DNA of 64,000 nt from Halalkalibacter suaedae. GTDB lineage: Bacteria > Bacillota > Bacilli > Bacillales > Bacillaceae_D. The notes below the pieces were generated by a model that worked only from the letters and a program-made list of their open reading frames with translations, was not told where the DNA came from and did no database searches. The DNA lies in assembly GCF_017939705.1 (NCBI RefSeq), contig NZ_JAGKSQ010000002.1:496001-560000 (forward strand). Direction: 5' to 3'. Numbering within the stretch: the first letter of the stretch is position 1; every line of letters starts with the position of its first letter. The position numbers and the translations under genes are program-made. Positions 17,245 to 27,251 of this stretch are shown here, in pieces.

Positions 17245-18000
17245 CTATTTCAATTGAAGAAGCTCTTTTATATTTCCACTCAAAATTTGATCACGTTGAT
17301 CATCTTTAATCGAAAGTCTCATTATTTTGTCAAGTTCATTTCCTGGATGTGCAAGAGGATATTCAGAACCGAAAATCACTTTTGAACCACCGATTTTCTT
17401 TACTGTCTCTTCAATATGAAGGAAATTAGCTGTTGATGTTTCAAGAAATACATTTTTAAATTTTCTTGCCGCTTCAACTGCTTCAAGATCTGCAGGTCCA
17501 AATCCCATATGACCGATAATGAAATTCGTTTTTGGAAATTGTTTAGCGAGTTGAACGAATTTACTCGTAGATGCGCCGGGATTATAGACAACATGTGAAT
17601 ACAAAGGGAAACCATAATCTCCACATAATGAAGCCAAGCTCGCCACACCTTTAGATCCAAATGAGAATTGGTGCGATAACGGAGAAAGCTTTAAGCCTTT
17701 AAATCCTTGCTTCTTACTATCTTCAAGCTGCTTGCTCACATCTTTGTCATGTGGATTTAAACAGACAAACCCACGAATTTGTTTATGATCTTTCATTGCT
17801 TTTTCTACATACTTATTATCAGGGATCGGATTGTCGGGCTTTGATTTCCCAGTAATATAGTCGGTCATTTTTCTAACATCTAACATGGCCCCAGGAACCG
17901 CAACTCCTTGGCTAATCCCTTCAGCCTTCAATATTTTCAAATACATTTCTGTGTTACCGTATTCTGTATTTGATAAATGTGCATGTGCATCGATAATCAT
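17245..18000 (-). CDS. Amidohydrolase-2 family protein, possible cyclase
   Basis: A 251-residue metal-dependent TIM-barrel protein of the amidohydrolase 2 family (Pfam PF04909 type). Visible ligands are DAHAH (H6, H8), K104 in GLKLSP, H136 in YSHVV, H164 in GHMGFGP and the GSEYP motif, in which Glu213 replaces the usual Asp of GSDxP. In nataxazole and closoxazole biosynthesis a protein of this family closes the oxazole ring after an ATP-dependent ligase (recalled literature). Its place between two PaaK-like ligases in an operon with a 3-amino-4-hydroxybenzoate-type enzyme pair suggests the same job here. Decarboxylase or hydrolase activity is the alternative. Confidence 0.85.
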   Translation of the reverse strand: MIIDAHAHLSNTEYGNTEMYLKILKAEGISQGVAVPGAMLDVRKMTDYITGKSKPDNPIPDNKYVEKAMKDHKQIRGFVCLNPHDKDVSKQLEDSKKQGFKGLKLSPLSHQFSFGSKGVASLASLCGDYGFPLYSHVVYNPGASTSKFVQLAKQFPKTNFIIGHMGFGPADLEAVEAARKFKNVFLETSTANFLHIEETVKKIGGSKVIFGSEYPLAHPGNELDKIMRLSIKDDQRDQILSGNIKELLQLK

Positions 18001-18012
18001 TTATTTTCACCT

Positions 18013-19347
18013 CTATTCATTTACAACACGAACCGTTTTGCCTTGTGGCCTTTCAAGCTTGTCAACAAACTCGAAAGTGAATGGAATTCCTGAAGAATAT
18101 TCTAGTTTACTAGCTAACGAATCTGCCAAATAAGCGGAGGCCTCGACATCATCTGCTAACTCACAACGAACTTTAATCGATTCATTATCTTCATCCTTTT
18201 TCACAACAAACTCAAACCAATCACCAATATCCGGTTCTCTCATTAGAAATTCCTCTAAATAAAATGGTGAAAGAGTCGTGCCATTATAGCGAATCTGATC
18301 GGAAACTCTTCCGCGGAGGTGGAATTTAGGAAGTGTTACACCACAGGAACATTGTTCGCTGTCAACATAACCAATATCCCCAGTTCTAAATCGAATGATT
18401 GGAGTGTCATAACGAAGCATACTTGTAACAACAATCTCTCCAATTTCACCCTCGTCGAGTACTTCTCCCGATTCAGGGTCGACAATTTCAATTAACGCAT
18501 GTGCTTGTGTGACGTGATAGCCATCATGATCATCGCACTCAATCCCAAGCACGCCACACTCGAGGCTTCCATAAAAGAAATTTGCTGTAGCACCCCAACG
18601 TTTTTCTAGTCTTTCACGAAAAGCTGGTGAACAGCCTTCCCCTGTTATCCACAGTTTTTTTAACTGCAATTCAGATAATTCGAAATTTTGACTTTCTGCC
18701 TCTTCCGCTAAAAGCATTGCCCAAGATGGTGTTGTAATCACGACATTAGGTCTTAAATCTCTTAAGAGCTTCACTGTCTTTTTCGGTGCTGAATATGCTC
18801 CACCTTTTCCTGCAGGAATAACTGTTGCCTCACAGCCTTCCATGAATGTTTTGTGAAAAGCTAAGCCAGCGGCACTCATTTCATATGGCAATGCATTTAA
18901 GCATACATCTCCAGGATCAACCTCAAATAAATCAGGATACCTCGGTGCAAGATCGTGCAAATAATAATCATTCCATGTGTACATCATATATATTTCTTCG
19001 CCACCGGAAGTACCCGTTGAGACCTGGACTAATGCAATATCCTTTTTGTCGCATGTTAGCAAGATATAAGGGTTTCCGCGCAATTCTTCCTTTGTTAGAA
19101 ATGGAAGTTTCGTTAAATCACTTAGTTGTTTAATGTCTCGTGGATGAACATTAACTCCATCTAATTTTTGTCTATACAACTCACTTTTCTCATACGCTTT
19201 TTTAACTATTTCCTTGATCGACGTTAATTGATATTGTTCAATTTGTTTTTCAGACATCTTATCTGGATGAACTGAACCGTTAAAAAAACGTTTTATCGTT
19301 AACGGAACTTTTACATTCTTTAATTTCTTTTCAAATAATGAACTCAC
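18013..19347 (-). CDS. PaaK-like adenylate-forming ligase, first copy
   Basis: A 444-residue ANL-superfamily enzyme with the PaaK layout: N-terminal helical part (KKAYEKSELYRQKL), ATP loop VSTGTSGGEE, FYGSLECGVLG as the A5-like motif, RFRTGDIGY for ribose binding, cysteines in CSCGVTLPKFHLRGR and a small C-terminal domain. The loop has Gly-Gly where most PaaK have GTTG-x-P, and the A5 motif has Leu-Glu-Cys, so substrate specificity should differ from a standard phenylacetate ligase. Its start overlaps the TPR-gene stop by four bases (ATGA), showing translational coupling. The probable substrate is an aryl acid, perhaps 3-amino-4-hydroxybenzoate itself. Confidence 0.87.
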   Translation of the reverse strand: MSSLFEKKLKNVKVPLTIKRFFNGSVHPDKMSEKQIEQYQLTSIKEIVKKAYEKSELYRQKLDGVNVHPRDIKQLSDLTKLPFLTKEELRGNPYILLTCDKKDIALVQVSTGTSGGEEIYMMYTWNDYYLHDLAPRYPDLFEVDPGDVCLNALPYEMSAAGLAFHKTFMEGCEATVIPAGKGGAYSAPKKTVKLLRDLRPNVVITTPSWAMLLAEEAESQNFELSELQLKKLWITGEGCSPAFRERLEKRWGATANFFYGSLECGVLGIECDDHDGYHVTQAHALIEIVDPESGEVLDEGEIGEIVVTSMLRYDTPIIRFRTGDIGYVDSEQCSCGVTLPKFHLRGRVSDQIRYNGTTLSPFYLEEFLMREPDIGDWFEFVVKKDEDNESIKVRCELADDVEASAYLADSLASKLEYSSGIPFTFEFVDKLERPQGKTVRVVNE

Positions 19348-21134
19348 CCGATCTCAACCCCTTGACTAGCAAGCTTATTTTGATACCTTAAATCTGTATC
19401 TTCCTCAATCAATTTTTTGCGTGTTCTGTTTGCTTGATCTAGCAAGCTCATCCTTTCATAAAGGAATCCTAAACGATAGAGTACTAGCAAATAATCATCT
19501 TTTGTTATACCTGAATGTTCAGTTCCTGTTTCATAGGAACTTCGAACAGACTGCAAATCTTTGATTGCTTTATCGGTTGTGTGAAAGAATCCTTCAGGTA
19601 ATGCATCATAAATTAACCCTCGTAAGAACAATAACTCTGGATTATCTGATTTAATCGATTCCTTTAAGAGCTTGAGTGCTTGAATCGTTTCCTTGAACAT
19701 TTCCTGTGGCTCACTTGCGTATTTTCCTTTTAAGGCAAGTGATGCGGCATAGTAGGAGTTTGCGATCTCACATTCAGGAAAGTCTTCAACCGCTTTCTGC
19801 CAAAGCACTAAGCTTTTTTCGGCTGCATCCTTATTTCCTAATGCACCCATTTTGTGGATCTCTTTGGCTGCTTTGTAATATTGATCTTTTTTAGCTATCA
19901 GTAGAGTCCTAGTTTCTTTTTGGTAGGATAGGATTTTTTGTTTTTCTTTAATTTGCTCACGTAAAGCACTTCTAGGTTTTTCTCTTAAGATCGAATCCCA
20001 TGTTTTTAACGCTTCTTTCACCATATCTAGTTTCTCGTAAGCAATCCCCAAATCATAAAGAAGCTGATGATATTTTTCTTTTTCTATTGAATACTTTTTT
20101 CTTTTTACCTGATCAACAACAAATTCAAAATCTTTAAGAGCTGTTGCCGCACGTCTAAAGAAGATTTCAGGTAAACGTAGGCTATGACGTGCACGGATAA
20201 GACGAAGCTCACATGAAGTTGGATTGTTTAGAATTAATTCATCCATTGCCTTCATTGCTTTGATGGCAGCACCAAACATTTCATACGTGTTAAGAGAATC
20301 TCTACCTTTCATTGATTGAACGTCAAGAGCGTACATCTGAACTTCAGGAGCAGTGTTAGTCAACACAAAGGTATCGAAAAATTCATTTGCATGTTTTACT
20401 TGGGCTACCCCACCATACAGTGCCTTTTCATACATTTCCCATGCTTCTTCAGTCATACCCTCTCCTGCTAAATCGCTAGATACATCCTCATCTCCCTCAA
20501 CAATCGATTTATTTAGACCTGCGGGTTTGCCGTTCCCTTTCAATTTCTTTAGTTTTTCTACAATTGGACTAATTTTCTCTTGCTGATTTAAACGCTTCAT
20601 TGCTTCGATTAAATTTTTCAGCACTTCTTCATACTCTGCATCTGACAGCACTTTTTCGTCCTTTTCATATGCCTCAACTAGAAACGAAAAATCCTCTATA
20701 GCGGTACTAGTTCGTTGAAAATAAAGTTCAGGCAGACGATATGAAACATTCCCACGTAAAAATCGTGCGACAATTAAAGAAGAATCCTTTTCAATGACAG
20801 AATCTAGTAGTTTTAACCCCTCTGATGCATATTTCATCTTATCTGTCACACTTGTAGCATCTCGACCGAGAAGAGCTGTGGCGCTCCCTAAATAGGCTTT
20901 TATCTCTTGGTCATTTGGATGTTTCTTAACTAATTCTTTTAATAACTGTATTGCCTTATTGACGGCAGCTTTTTCTCCCTTTATCCCATCCTGATGGAAA
21001 TTAATAGCTTGAACGCGGCTACTTTCTTTTTCTCCGCCGTTCAATTTTCTTTTCGATTCAGGAGCTTGTTTAATCTCTTTAGATTTTTTTGGGCGTAGGA
21101 GCGTTTTGTTCTTTTGAAGTAGTTTCCGATTCAC
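19344..21134 (-). CDS. Three-module TPR-like repeat protein
   Basis: A 596-residue soluble, helical protein with a basic N-terminal tail (about 1-45) and three copies of a module of about 170 residues. Each module reads: helix pair with Ala/Gly-rich SATALLG or YAASLALKG; then MKxAxxGLKLLD; then LRLIRAxxSLRLPExFFRRxxTALKDF; then a YxxLLxDLGxAYExL helix like a TPR. The motif R-LPE-x-x-F-x-R-T-x-TAI-x-DF is the clearest signature. The stand-alone gene just upstream is a single copy of the same module. I know no function. In an operon of small-molecule enzymes it could be a scaffold, a regulator or a partner for the enzymes. There is no signal peptide or membrane segment. Confidence 0.75.
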   Translation of the reverse strand: MNRKLLQKNKTLLRPKKSKEIKQAPESKRKLNGGEKESSRVQAINFHQDGIKGEKAAVNKAIQLLKELVKKHPNDQEIKAYLGSATALLGRDATSVTDKMKYASEGLKLLDSVIEKDSSLIVARFLRGNVSYRLPELYFQRTSTAIEDFSFLVEAYEKDEKVLSDAEYEEVLKNLIEAMKRLNQQEKISPIVEKLKKLKGNGKPAGLNKSIVEGDEDVSSDLAGEGMTEEAWEMYEKALYGGVAQVKHANEFFDTFVLTNTAPEVQMYALDVQSMKGRDSLNTYEMFGAAIKAMKAMDELILNNPTSCELRLIRARHSLRLPEIFFRRAATALKDFEFVVDQVKRKKYSIEKEKYHQLLYDLGIAYEKLDMVKEALKTWDSILREKPRSALREQIKEKQKILSYQKETRTLLIAKKDQYYKAAKEIHKMGALGNKDAAEKSLVLWQKAVEDFPECEIANSYYAASLALKGKYASEPQEMFKETIQALKLLKESIKSDNPELLFLRGLIYDALPEGFFHTTDKAIKDLQSVRSSYETGTEHSGITKDDYLLVLYRLGFLYERMSLLDQANRTRKKLIEEDTDLRYQNKLASQGVEIG

Positions 21135-21138
21135 TATC

Positions 21139-21681
21139 TCACCCCTTTTCGATTTGTTTTTTATACTTAGGATTTTTACTACTCAATTTGGTCCAAACAT
21201 CCTTTGCTTTTTGATCCTCATTACTATTTTTGTAGGCCTTACCTAATTTAAATAGAATATCTTCGTATTGATCTTTAGTTATCGTTCCTTTGCCTTTTTC
21301 TTTTTCATATGCAGCTATTAAATAGAGAAAATCCTCAATAGCTGTAGATGTGCGTTTGAAATGCATTTCTGGTAATCGAAAAGCGACATTTCCTCGCAGC
21401 ATTCGAATTTCCATATTTGAGGAATCTTTAGTAACGGCATGATCAAGTGCCTTCATCCCCCTTTTGGCATAATTCGTCTTTTCCATTAAATTAGCGTGAT
21501 CTCGAGCCACAAGAGCCGATGCACTTCCATAGTAAGCTTCAATTAATGGATCATTATGATTCATTAGCTTCAGCTCTTTAAGCTGTTTAAACGCTTTTTC
21601 GGCAGCTTTCTTATCACCATTGATTCCTTTTTGATGGAGAGTAATCGCTTCTTTAAATTCTGTATTATTTTCTTTTGACAT
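21139..21681 (-). CDS. Single-module TPR-like repeat protein
   Basis: About 180 residues forming one copy of the module found three times in the next gene: GSASALVARD, MKALDHAV, MLRGNVAFRLPEMHFKRTSTAIEDF, ILFKLGKAYKN. It is the first gene of the operon. Starts at 21687 (TTG), 21684 (ATG) and 21681 (ATG) are adjacent; AAAGGAGG is best spaced for 21681, which I use. The gap to the three-module gene is four bases. No known family name can be assigned with confidence. The duplication pattern suggests that the larger gene grew by internal triplication of this unit. Confidence 0.72.
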   Translation of the reverse strand: MSKENNTEFKEAITLHQKGINGDKKAAEKAFKQLKELKLMNHNDPLIEAYYGSASALVARDHANLMEKTNYAKRGMKALDHAVTKDSSNMEIRMLRGNVAFRLPEMHFKRTSTAIEDFLYLIAAYEKEKGKGTITKDQYEDILFKLGKAYKNSNEDQKAKDVWTKLSSKNPKYKKQIEKG

Positions 21682-21838
21682 CATCAAACCTCCTTTCTAT
21701 CACGAAGCCTATCGAAGTCCTATGCTTCATAGATTTTTTGAAGTACAATGTCACTTTATGTTAGAAAAGGATTCTGGTGATAGACTCTAATGGAGATTTC
21801 AGAATATTGATGATAGAAACCAGAATATGAAATAAAAA

Positions 21839-21877
21839 AAATACCAAAAGTCGTTATTTTCGACAATTGGTACTTTT
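21839..21877 (-). terminator. Terminator of the chemoreceptor gene
   Basis: ACCAA-AAGTCG / CGAC-AATTGGT stem around TTATTTT, with a run of Ts on the minus strand after the stem. Confidence 0.8.
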
Positions 21878-21931
21878 TATCTTTTCTATTTTTTATGAAT
21901 TATTGTTTGTTTCCAAAAATAATTAGATATT

Positions 21932-23410
21932 TCAAGCTTGATTTCTAGCTAGGTCTTGAGCTGTTCTAGTTGTTGTTTTCATGTATTGAGCAATTTCTTC
22001 GTTGCCTTCTTTTAATGTTTCAACAGTAGCACTCATTTGTTGTAAGCTAGCGGTGGCTTCTTGAATAATGGCAGCTAATTCCGTTGTAGATGCTTCAACA
22101 TTAACTGATTTACTTTGGGCTTTATCTGATAGGTGTTCGAATTCACTATACTCTTCATTAAGATTTTTCAAAGTTACTGTTATATCCTTAAAATTTTCTG
22201 TTACTATATTAGTAGATACTAATAATTCAGAAAATTGATGACTACTCATCTTAAGTTTTTGAACTGCAACTCCATTATTCTCATTCACTTCTTTTAAATT
22301 CGTCGTAATTTTTTCAGTTGTGCCGTTTGTTACTTCGGCTAATTTTCGGATTTCGTTTGCTACGACTGAAAATCCTTTACCTGCTTCACCAGCACGTGCT
22401 GCTTCAATTGATGCGTTTAGTGCTAATAAATTGGTTTGCTCTGTGATTTGTTTAATATCACCTGCGAATTTATTTGTCTCTTCAATTTTTGAAGTCAGAG
22501 TAACAAATGTAGAATTTAGTTCTCGAACGAATGTTTGAAGCTCATTCATATTATTGATTAGTCGATTAACCATTAATTCACCATTGTCTGCTTTTTCTGT
22601 TGCGGATCTAGTTTGACTTTTCAACATTTTTGTTTTAGTGTTCAATTGTTTCATCATTACTAATGTGTCTTGTGCATTATGAGATATATCAATCACTTGT
22701 TCACTTTGATTTTGACTACCAACTGAAATCTCATGTATTGCAATTGATATTTCTTTTTGCGAATCTAAACTATAGGTTACTTTTTCTGTTGCTTTTTCAA
22801 TATTAGCAGTAATTAATTCAATACCAGTTTGAAGAGAGTTTTTTTGATTTTCTTTTTCAGCATGTTCGAGTTGAGATGCTTTGAGAATTGTTTGCAGCGT
22901 TTTAAATTGTAAAATGTTTAAATGAAGCATTCCGTAAAGTATACATGATACTAATACAAAAATTAATAAAATTGATGATGAGACCTCTTTTAAAGCATCA
23001 TGTTGATTTACCCCGTAGTTCAATTCTAAAAATAAAGTAAAGAAACCTAATACTACTCCTGAGAAAAATACAATCCTCTTATAATGCAAAGCCGAAAACA
23101 ATAAATACATAAAAATAATCAATAAGGTAGTTAAACCACCACCAAACAATAATGTAGACGTAATTATGAAGATAGCGACATTAACAATAAAAAAGTAAGG
23201 AAATAATTGCTTTTTTTTTACTATCTTTTTAAAGAAAAATAATGCAAATACAATTATTCCAAACTCACTAGCATAATAGATAGCTTTATTTAGATCGCCT
23301 TGTATGTATGTCAAAAGTGCTCCTGCAATAAGTGATACGGAAAATACCAAAAGCATGATGAGATTCTTTTTTTCTAAATCTTTTTTTAATAAGTCTTGAA
23401 CAGCATTCAT
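21932..23410 (-). CDS. Methyl-accepting chemotaxis protein with a membrane-embedded sensor
   Basis: A 492-residue chemoreceptor. The first 185 residues hold about six closely packed membrane helices and no large extracellular loop or HAMP domain, so the ligand or signal is probably sensed in the membrane. The remaining 300 residues are the cytoplasmic coiled coil with the highly conserved hairpin tip ([19 protein letters not shown]) and flanking methylation-type helices ([18 protein letters not shown]). Signal output goes through CheW/CheA, which are not in this window. AAGGGGAG precedes the ATG. It is divergent from nothing nearby and has its own terminator. Confidence 0.92.
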   Translation of the reverse strand: MNAVQDLLKKDLEKKNLIMLLVFSVSLIAGALLTYIQGDLNKAIYYASEFGIIVFALFFFKKIVKKKQLFPYFFIVNVAIFIITSTLLFGGGLTTLLIIFMYLLFSALHYKRIVFFSGVVLGFFTLFLELNYGVNQHDALKEVSSSILLIFVLVSCILYGMLHLNILQFKTLQTILKASQLEHAEKENQKNSLQTGIELITANIEKATEKVTYSLDSQKEISIAIHEISVGSQNQSEQVIDISHNAQDTLVMMKQLNTKTKMLKSQTRSATEKADNGELMVNRLINNMNELQTFVRELNSTFVTLTSKIEETNKFAGDIKQITEQTNLLALNASIEAARAGEAGKGFSVVANEIRKLAEVTNGTTEKITTNLKEVNENNGVAVQKLKMSSHQFSELLVSTNIVTENFKDITVTLKNLNEEYSEFEHLSDKAQSKSVNVEASTTELAAIIQEATASLQQMSATVETLKEGNEEIAQYMKTTTRTAQDLARNQA

Positions 23411-23490
23411 TATAACTCCCCTTTTTATAATTATATGATCTTATTATATTTCTATTTTCGACACGAATCTACATTTATTTTACAAAAAAA

Positions 23491-23531
23491 AGAGTGGTTC
23501 AATGATTTGTAAGTAAATCATTGCATCACTC
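23491..23531 (-). terminator. Terminator of the RDD-protein gene
   Basis: GAGTGG..CAATGATTT / AAATCATTG..CACTC stem followed by seven Ts on the minus strand. Confidence 0.8.
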
Positions 23532-23542
23532 GGGCTTGTTGC

Positions 23543-24031
23543 TTATTTTAACAAATAAGTATTACTATACTTCTCATACAATGTGCGTTTTTCGGTTCCA
23601 AATGCGAGAAAAAAAGTTGGGAACAAAATAAGTTTAAGAAGTTCACGTTTGATATATTGTGATTTGGTTATTTCCTTACATTGTTCATTTACAACAGTTA
23701 AATCTGTAAATAACATTCCAAAAGTCTGTCTTTTAAACGTCGGATAAACATACTGATAAAACAAAAAAACAATCCCTAAAATAATCCAATTTATAATAAA
23801 AAGATGTGGTTCGTGCTCCATAATGTATTCACGGGCTAACTCAGGATTACCAATAAAGGGTGTATCGGTAGAGATCATCATCCATAACGTTGTTCCACCT
23901 GCAAACATAAATAAGAACATCGCTAATACAGCTAAATCATAGAACAAGGCAATGAGACGGATCCATCCACCTGCCCGCAGTTTCACCTCTACTCTCTTTT
24001 CTTCAATAGGTAACACTTTTTCAACCTGCAT
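23543..24031 (-). CDS. RDD family membrane protein
   Basis: A 162-residue membrane protein with the RDD domain: GGWIRLIALFYDLAVL (the Arg-Asp-Asp-like first helix), two further helices, and FKRQTFGMLFTDLTVV, the typical second motif, followed by a basic amphipathic tail. Its function is unknown in general; some RDD proteins are Na+/H+ antiporters or transport-related. The ATG at 24031 is preceded by AGGAGGGGG at good spacing, so the longer frame that starts 11 codons earlier is not used. It is divergent from ldh. Confidence 0.85.
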   Translation of the reverse strand: MQVEKVLPIEEKRVEVKLRAGGWIRLIALFYDLAVLAMFLFMFAGGTTLWMMISTDTPFIGNPELAREYIMEHEPHLFIINWIILGIVFLFYQYVYPTFKRQTFGMLFTDLTVVNEQCKEITKSQYIKRELLKLILFPTFFLAFGTEKRTLYEKYSNTYLLK

Positions 24032-24191
24032 CCAGTTTCCCCCTCCTACTTCGTTTTGAGACATCTATTTGAGACTATAATTGTTTATACGATTTTATCA
24101 GTAAATCGTTTCATACTATTTCGAAAATAATTGTGTTGAATTAATCATACTACACTAATTTTGCAAGTACACTTTGTTTTTGATAAGGTAT

Positions 24192-24204
24192 TGTACAGAG
24201 TACA
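24192..24204. promoter_or_regulatory. Palindrome TGTAC-AGA-GTACA upstream of ldh
   Basis: A perfect 5-bp inverted repeat with a 3-base centre, 45 bases before the ldh start. It could be an operator or chance. It does not match the Rex or Fnr consensus. Confidence 0.3.
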
Positions 24205-24225
24205 TGTTAATTTATTACAAAATAA

Positions 24226-25203
<978 letters not shown>

Positions 25204-25210
25204 TGAATAA

Positions 25211-25252
25211 AAGCTGTCATAACGGTTTAACCGTTTTGACAGCTTCTTTTTT
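25211..25252 (+). terminator. Terminator of ldh
   Basis: AAGCTGTCA..AACGG / CCGTT..TGACAGCTT stem followed by CTTTTTTG. Confidence 0.9.
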
Positions 25253-25279
25253 GTTTCTTTAAAGTGAGGAAATTTATTT

Positions 25280-26134
25280 TCACTTTTTATAAGGAATTGA
25301 CAGTAACTCTGGAACGGTTACGAATTCAAATCCTTGCTCTTGTAAAACAGGAATGATTTGCTTAAGTGACTCAATTGTTCCTGTCCGGTCAGCGTCCCAT
25401 TCTCCCCCATCATGCATCAATATAATTGAACCTGGTTCAATATTATTAATGACATTATACGCAATATTATCGGCTCCTAGCTCTCTCCAATCCAACGTAT
25501 CTAATGACCAACCAATGATCGTGTAATTTAGTTCTGCGACTTCTTCAACAAGCTCATTATATAAGAAGCCATAAGGTGGTCGGAATAATTTCGTCCTGTA
25601 GCCGACTAAATCAGCAATGACATCCTCTGTTTGTCTAATTTCTCTTTTAAGTGAAGCGATATTCTCTTGGACGAGGTTCGGATGCCAATATGTATGGTTT
25701 CCGATAATATGCCCTTCATTTGCCATTCTCTTTGTTATTTCAGGATACGCTTCAGCCCGTGCACCCATTACAAAGAAAGTTGCCGGTACATTAAATTTAC
25801 TTAATACATCTAATAGCTGCGGAGTGAAGCGCGGATCAGGACCATCATCAAAGGTCAGAGCCACTCGATTTTCTGTCATCGGTCCTCTAAGAACAACTGT
25901 TTCTGGGTAACGTTGCTGTAAAATAATATTAGAGACTGGTTGTCTAACCCGTCCATCGAATTCCGGACCACCTTCAGGTTGAGGAATCTCGTCTACCTGA
26001 CGATCATCTGGTTTTTTGTCTTTATTCCACCACCATTCCACACCAACTTCATTAATCGCTGCAGAAGCCACCGATTCTTCTGAAATAGTAACTGTGAATA
26101 AGACAGTCATAAGCAGTAATATTCTAAGCCACAT
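25280..26134 (-). CDS. Exported polysaccharide deacetylase (NodB domain)
   Basis: A 284-residue secreted or membrane-anchored deacetylase. An N-terminal signal sequence (hydrophobic residues 4-18, cleavage likely after SVASA) is followed by an acidic linker and a carbohydrate esterase 4 domain with all motifs: TFDDGPD (catalytic base and metal Asp), HTYWHP (metal His pair), RPPYG, DTLDW and LMHDGG. It would remove acetyl groups from peptidoglycan or another cell-wall glycan. Similar Bacillus enzymes work in sporulation or cell-wall maturation; which applies here is unknown. GGAGATG lies upstream of the ATG. It stands alone, convergent with ldh. Confidence 0.92.
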   Translation of the reverse strand: MWLRILLLMTVLFTVTISEESVASAAINEVGVEWWWNKDKKPDDRQVDEIPQPEGGPEFDGRVRQPVSNIILQQRYPETVVLRGPMTENRVALTFDDGPDPRFTPQLLDVLSKFNVPATFFVMGARAEAYPEITKRMANEGHIIGNHTYWHPNLVQENIASLKREIRQTEDVIADLVGYRTKLFRPPYGFLYNELVEEVAELNYTIIGWSLDTLDWRELGADNIAYNVINNIEPGSIILMHDGGEWDADRTGTIESLKQIIPVLQEQGFEFVTVPELLSIPYKK

Positions 26135-26210
26135 TCATTTCATCTCCTAATAAGCTTATTCGTTTCAACTATATTATTTACTTAATTTTGCATATCATTA
26201 AAATTAAAAA

Positions 26211-26238
26211 GAATGTTCAATCAATTATTTGAACATTC
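26211..26238 (-). terminator. Terminator of the coat-protein-like pair
   Basis: GAATGTTCAA / TTGAACATTC ten-base perfect stem downstream of 26250. Confidence 0.75.
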
Positions 26239-26249
26239 GTTACCTTATC

Positions 26250-26546
26250 CTATTTAAACTGCGAATCTGGGTGTAAATTATTTTGCATAAATTTTTCAAC
26301 TTGATTAATTTGCTCAATTGAAGCAATAGCTGTTTTGTACCATCCTTTTTGGTTCATTATTTCATACAGTTGATATTGGCTGTCAGTTGCATTTGTATAT
26401 AGCTGTTTGTAGATATCCCGTAATTCTTCATGACTCGTTTCTAATATAGTACTACTGATACTTCTAGCACGTCCTTTTTCTAATTCTAAACATAATTGAA
26501 TCATTTCTCGATCAGTTAATCCACGGTCTTTAATATTATTGGGCAT
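26250..26546 (-). CDS. CotF-family spore coat-like protein
   Basis: A 98-residue helical protein resembling the spore coat protein F family: LTDREMIQLCLELEKGRARSISSTILETSHEELRDIYKQL is replaced here by shorter matching segments, and Tyr/Gln-rich DSQYQLYEIMNQKGWY is characteristic. Coat F proteins carry a ferritin-like four-helix fold. AAAGAGGTG precedes the ATG. It is 17 bases downstream of another small helical gene, and the two look like an operon that ends at a hairpin. The role would be in the spore coat or in late-stage cells. Confidence 0.75.
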   Translation of the reverse strand: MPNNIKDRGLTDREMIQLCLELEKGRARSISSTILETSHEELRDIYKQLYTNATDSQYQLYEIMNQKGWYKTAIASIEQINQVEKFMQNNLHPDSQFK

Positions 26547-26563
26547 GTTGACACCTCTTTCAA

Positions 26564-26767
26564 TTATTGAATTAATCCCGTTTTATTAAAATATTTCGCT
26601 AAGTCGGCTACTTTCAACTGATGCCGTTCTGCCATTTGTTCTAACGATTTTCTAAGTAACTCATCCTCACATTGTGAAGCACACCAATTCATTGTCTTTG
26701 CGGTAATTTCCTCTGCTCTAATTTCATCTTCAATAAAAGCCAATTCTTTCGTTGTGAGCTCTTTCAT
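26564..26767 (-). CDS. Small coat-associated-like helical protein, 67 residues
   Basis: The product (MKELTTKELAFIEDEIRAEE…) is a two-helix acidic protein with a Cys pair in NWCASQCEDE, and resembles the short companions of CotF-like proteins in Bacilli. It lies immediately upstream of the CotF-like gene in the same direction, with GGGGTG before the ATG. No catalytic motif is visible. Confidence in the gene is good, in the coat assignment lower. Confidence 0.65.
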   Translation of the reverse strand: MKELTTKELAFIEDEIRAEEITAKTMNWCASQCEDELLRKSLEQMAERHQLKVADLAKYFNKTGLIQ

Positions 26768-26892
26768 TATGACACCCCACTCATATTTAATCTTTTTGTA
26801 GTATGGTTAATTTACCCTCTCTTTATCCAACGGCAATGTGACTCTACATAACAGAAAAAAAGAAGGTCAATTGTCTTCCAACTAAAAACTGA

Positions 26893-27073
26893 GTGTAGAA
26901 ACACCGCTCCTGAAATATACTTCGCTTTCCGCGGGAAGCCGGTGAGCCTCCTCGTCTACGCCTGCGGGGTCTCACCCTTGGCTTTACATCCCGCAGGAGT
27001 CTACGTATATTTCATCCGCTAAGTTCTAAATTTTTTTGGAATTTCAGTTAAACACCTTAATTATGTCCTAGTA
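26893..27073 (-). repeat. Dispersed repeat, family B, copy 2 (inverted, one end degraded)
   Basis: The conserved core (26903-27022) is the reverse complement of the copies at 6251 and 37531: TGAAATATAC..CGCTTTCCGCGGGAAG and the matching arm. The inner end GGACATAA…AAGGTG survives near 27070 in altered form; the AAGAGGCTGGGACA terminal arm is lost at the other side. It lies 180 bases from a family A copy. Confidence 0.8.
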
Positions 27074-27251
27074 TCGAGTCTATCCCAAAAGTTTCATAAA
27101 ATAAGATAGTCAATTTGTTTTTTATATTATAAAGTTCGCACAGTGGACGTTAATATCTCCACCTGTTGCTTGCTTCCGATGGTCGGTCGTCAGAATTCTA
27201 ACGTAGATGAATATAAAAGGTATTTGCAAAAGGAAGTACTTTCCTTCATCC

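Noticed and set aside
21690-21800. Sporulation sigma-G-like promoter in front of the AHBA-like operon
   Set aside because: A CATTGTA element resembles the -10 of SigF/SigG, but the possible -35 (GAATC) is poorly matched and badly spaced, so it is not reported as a promoter.
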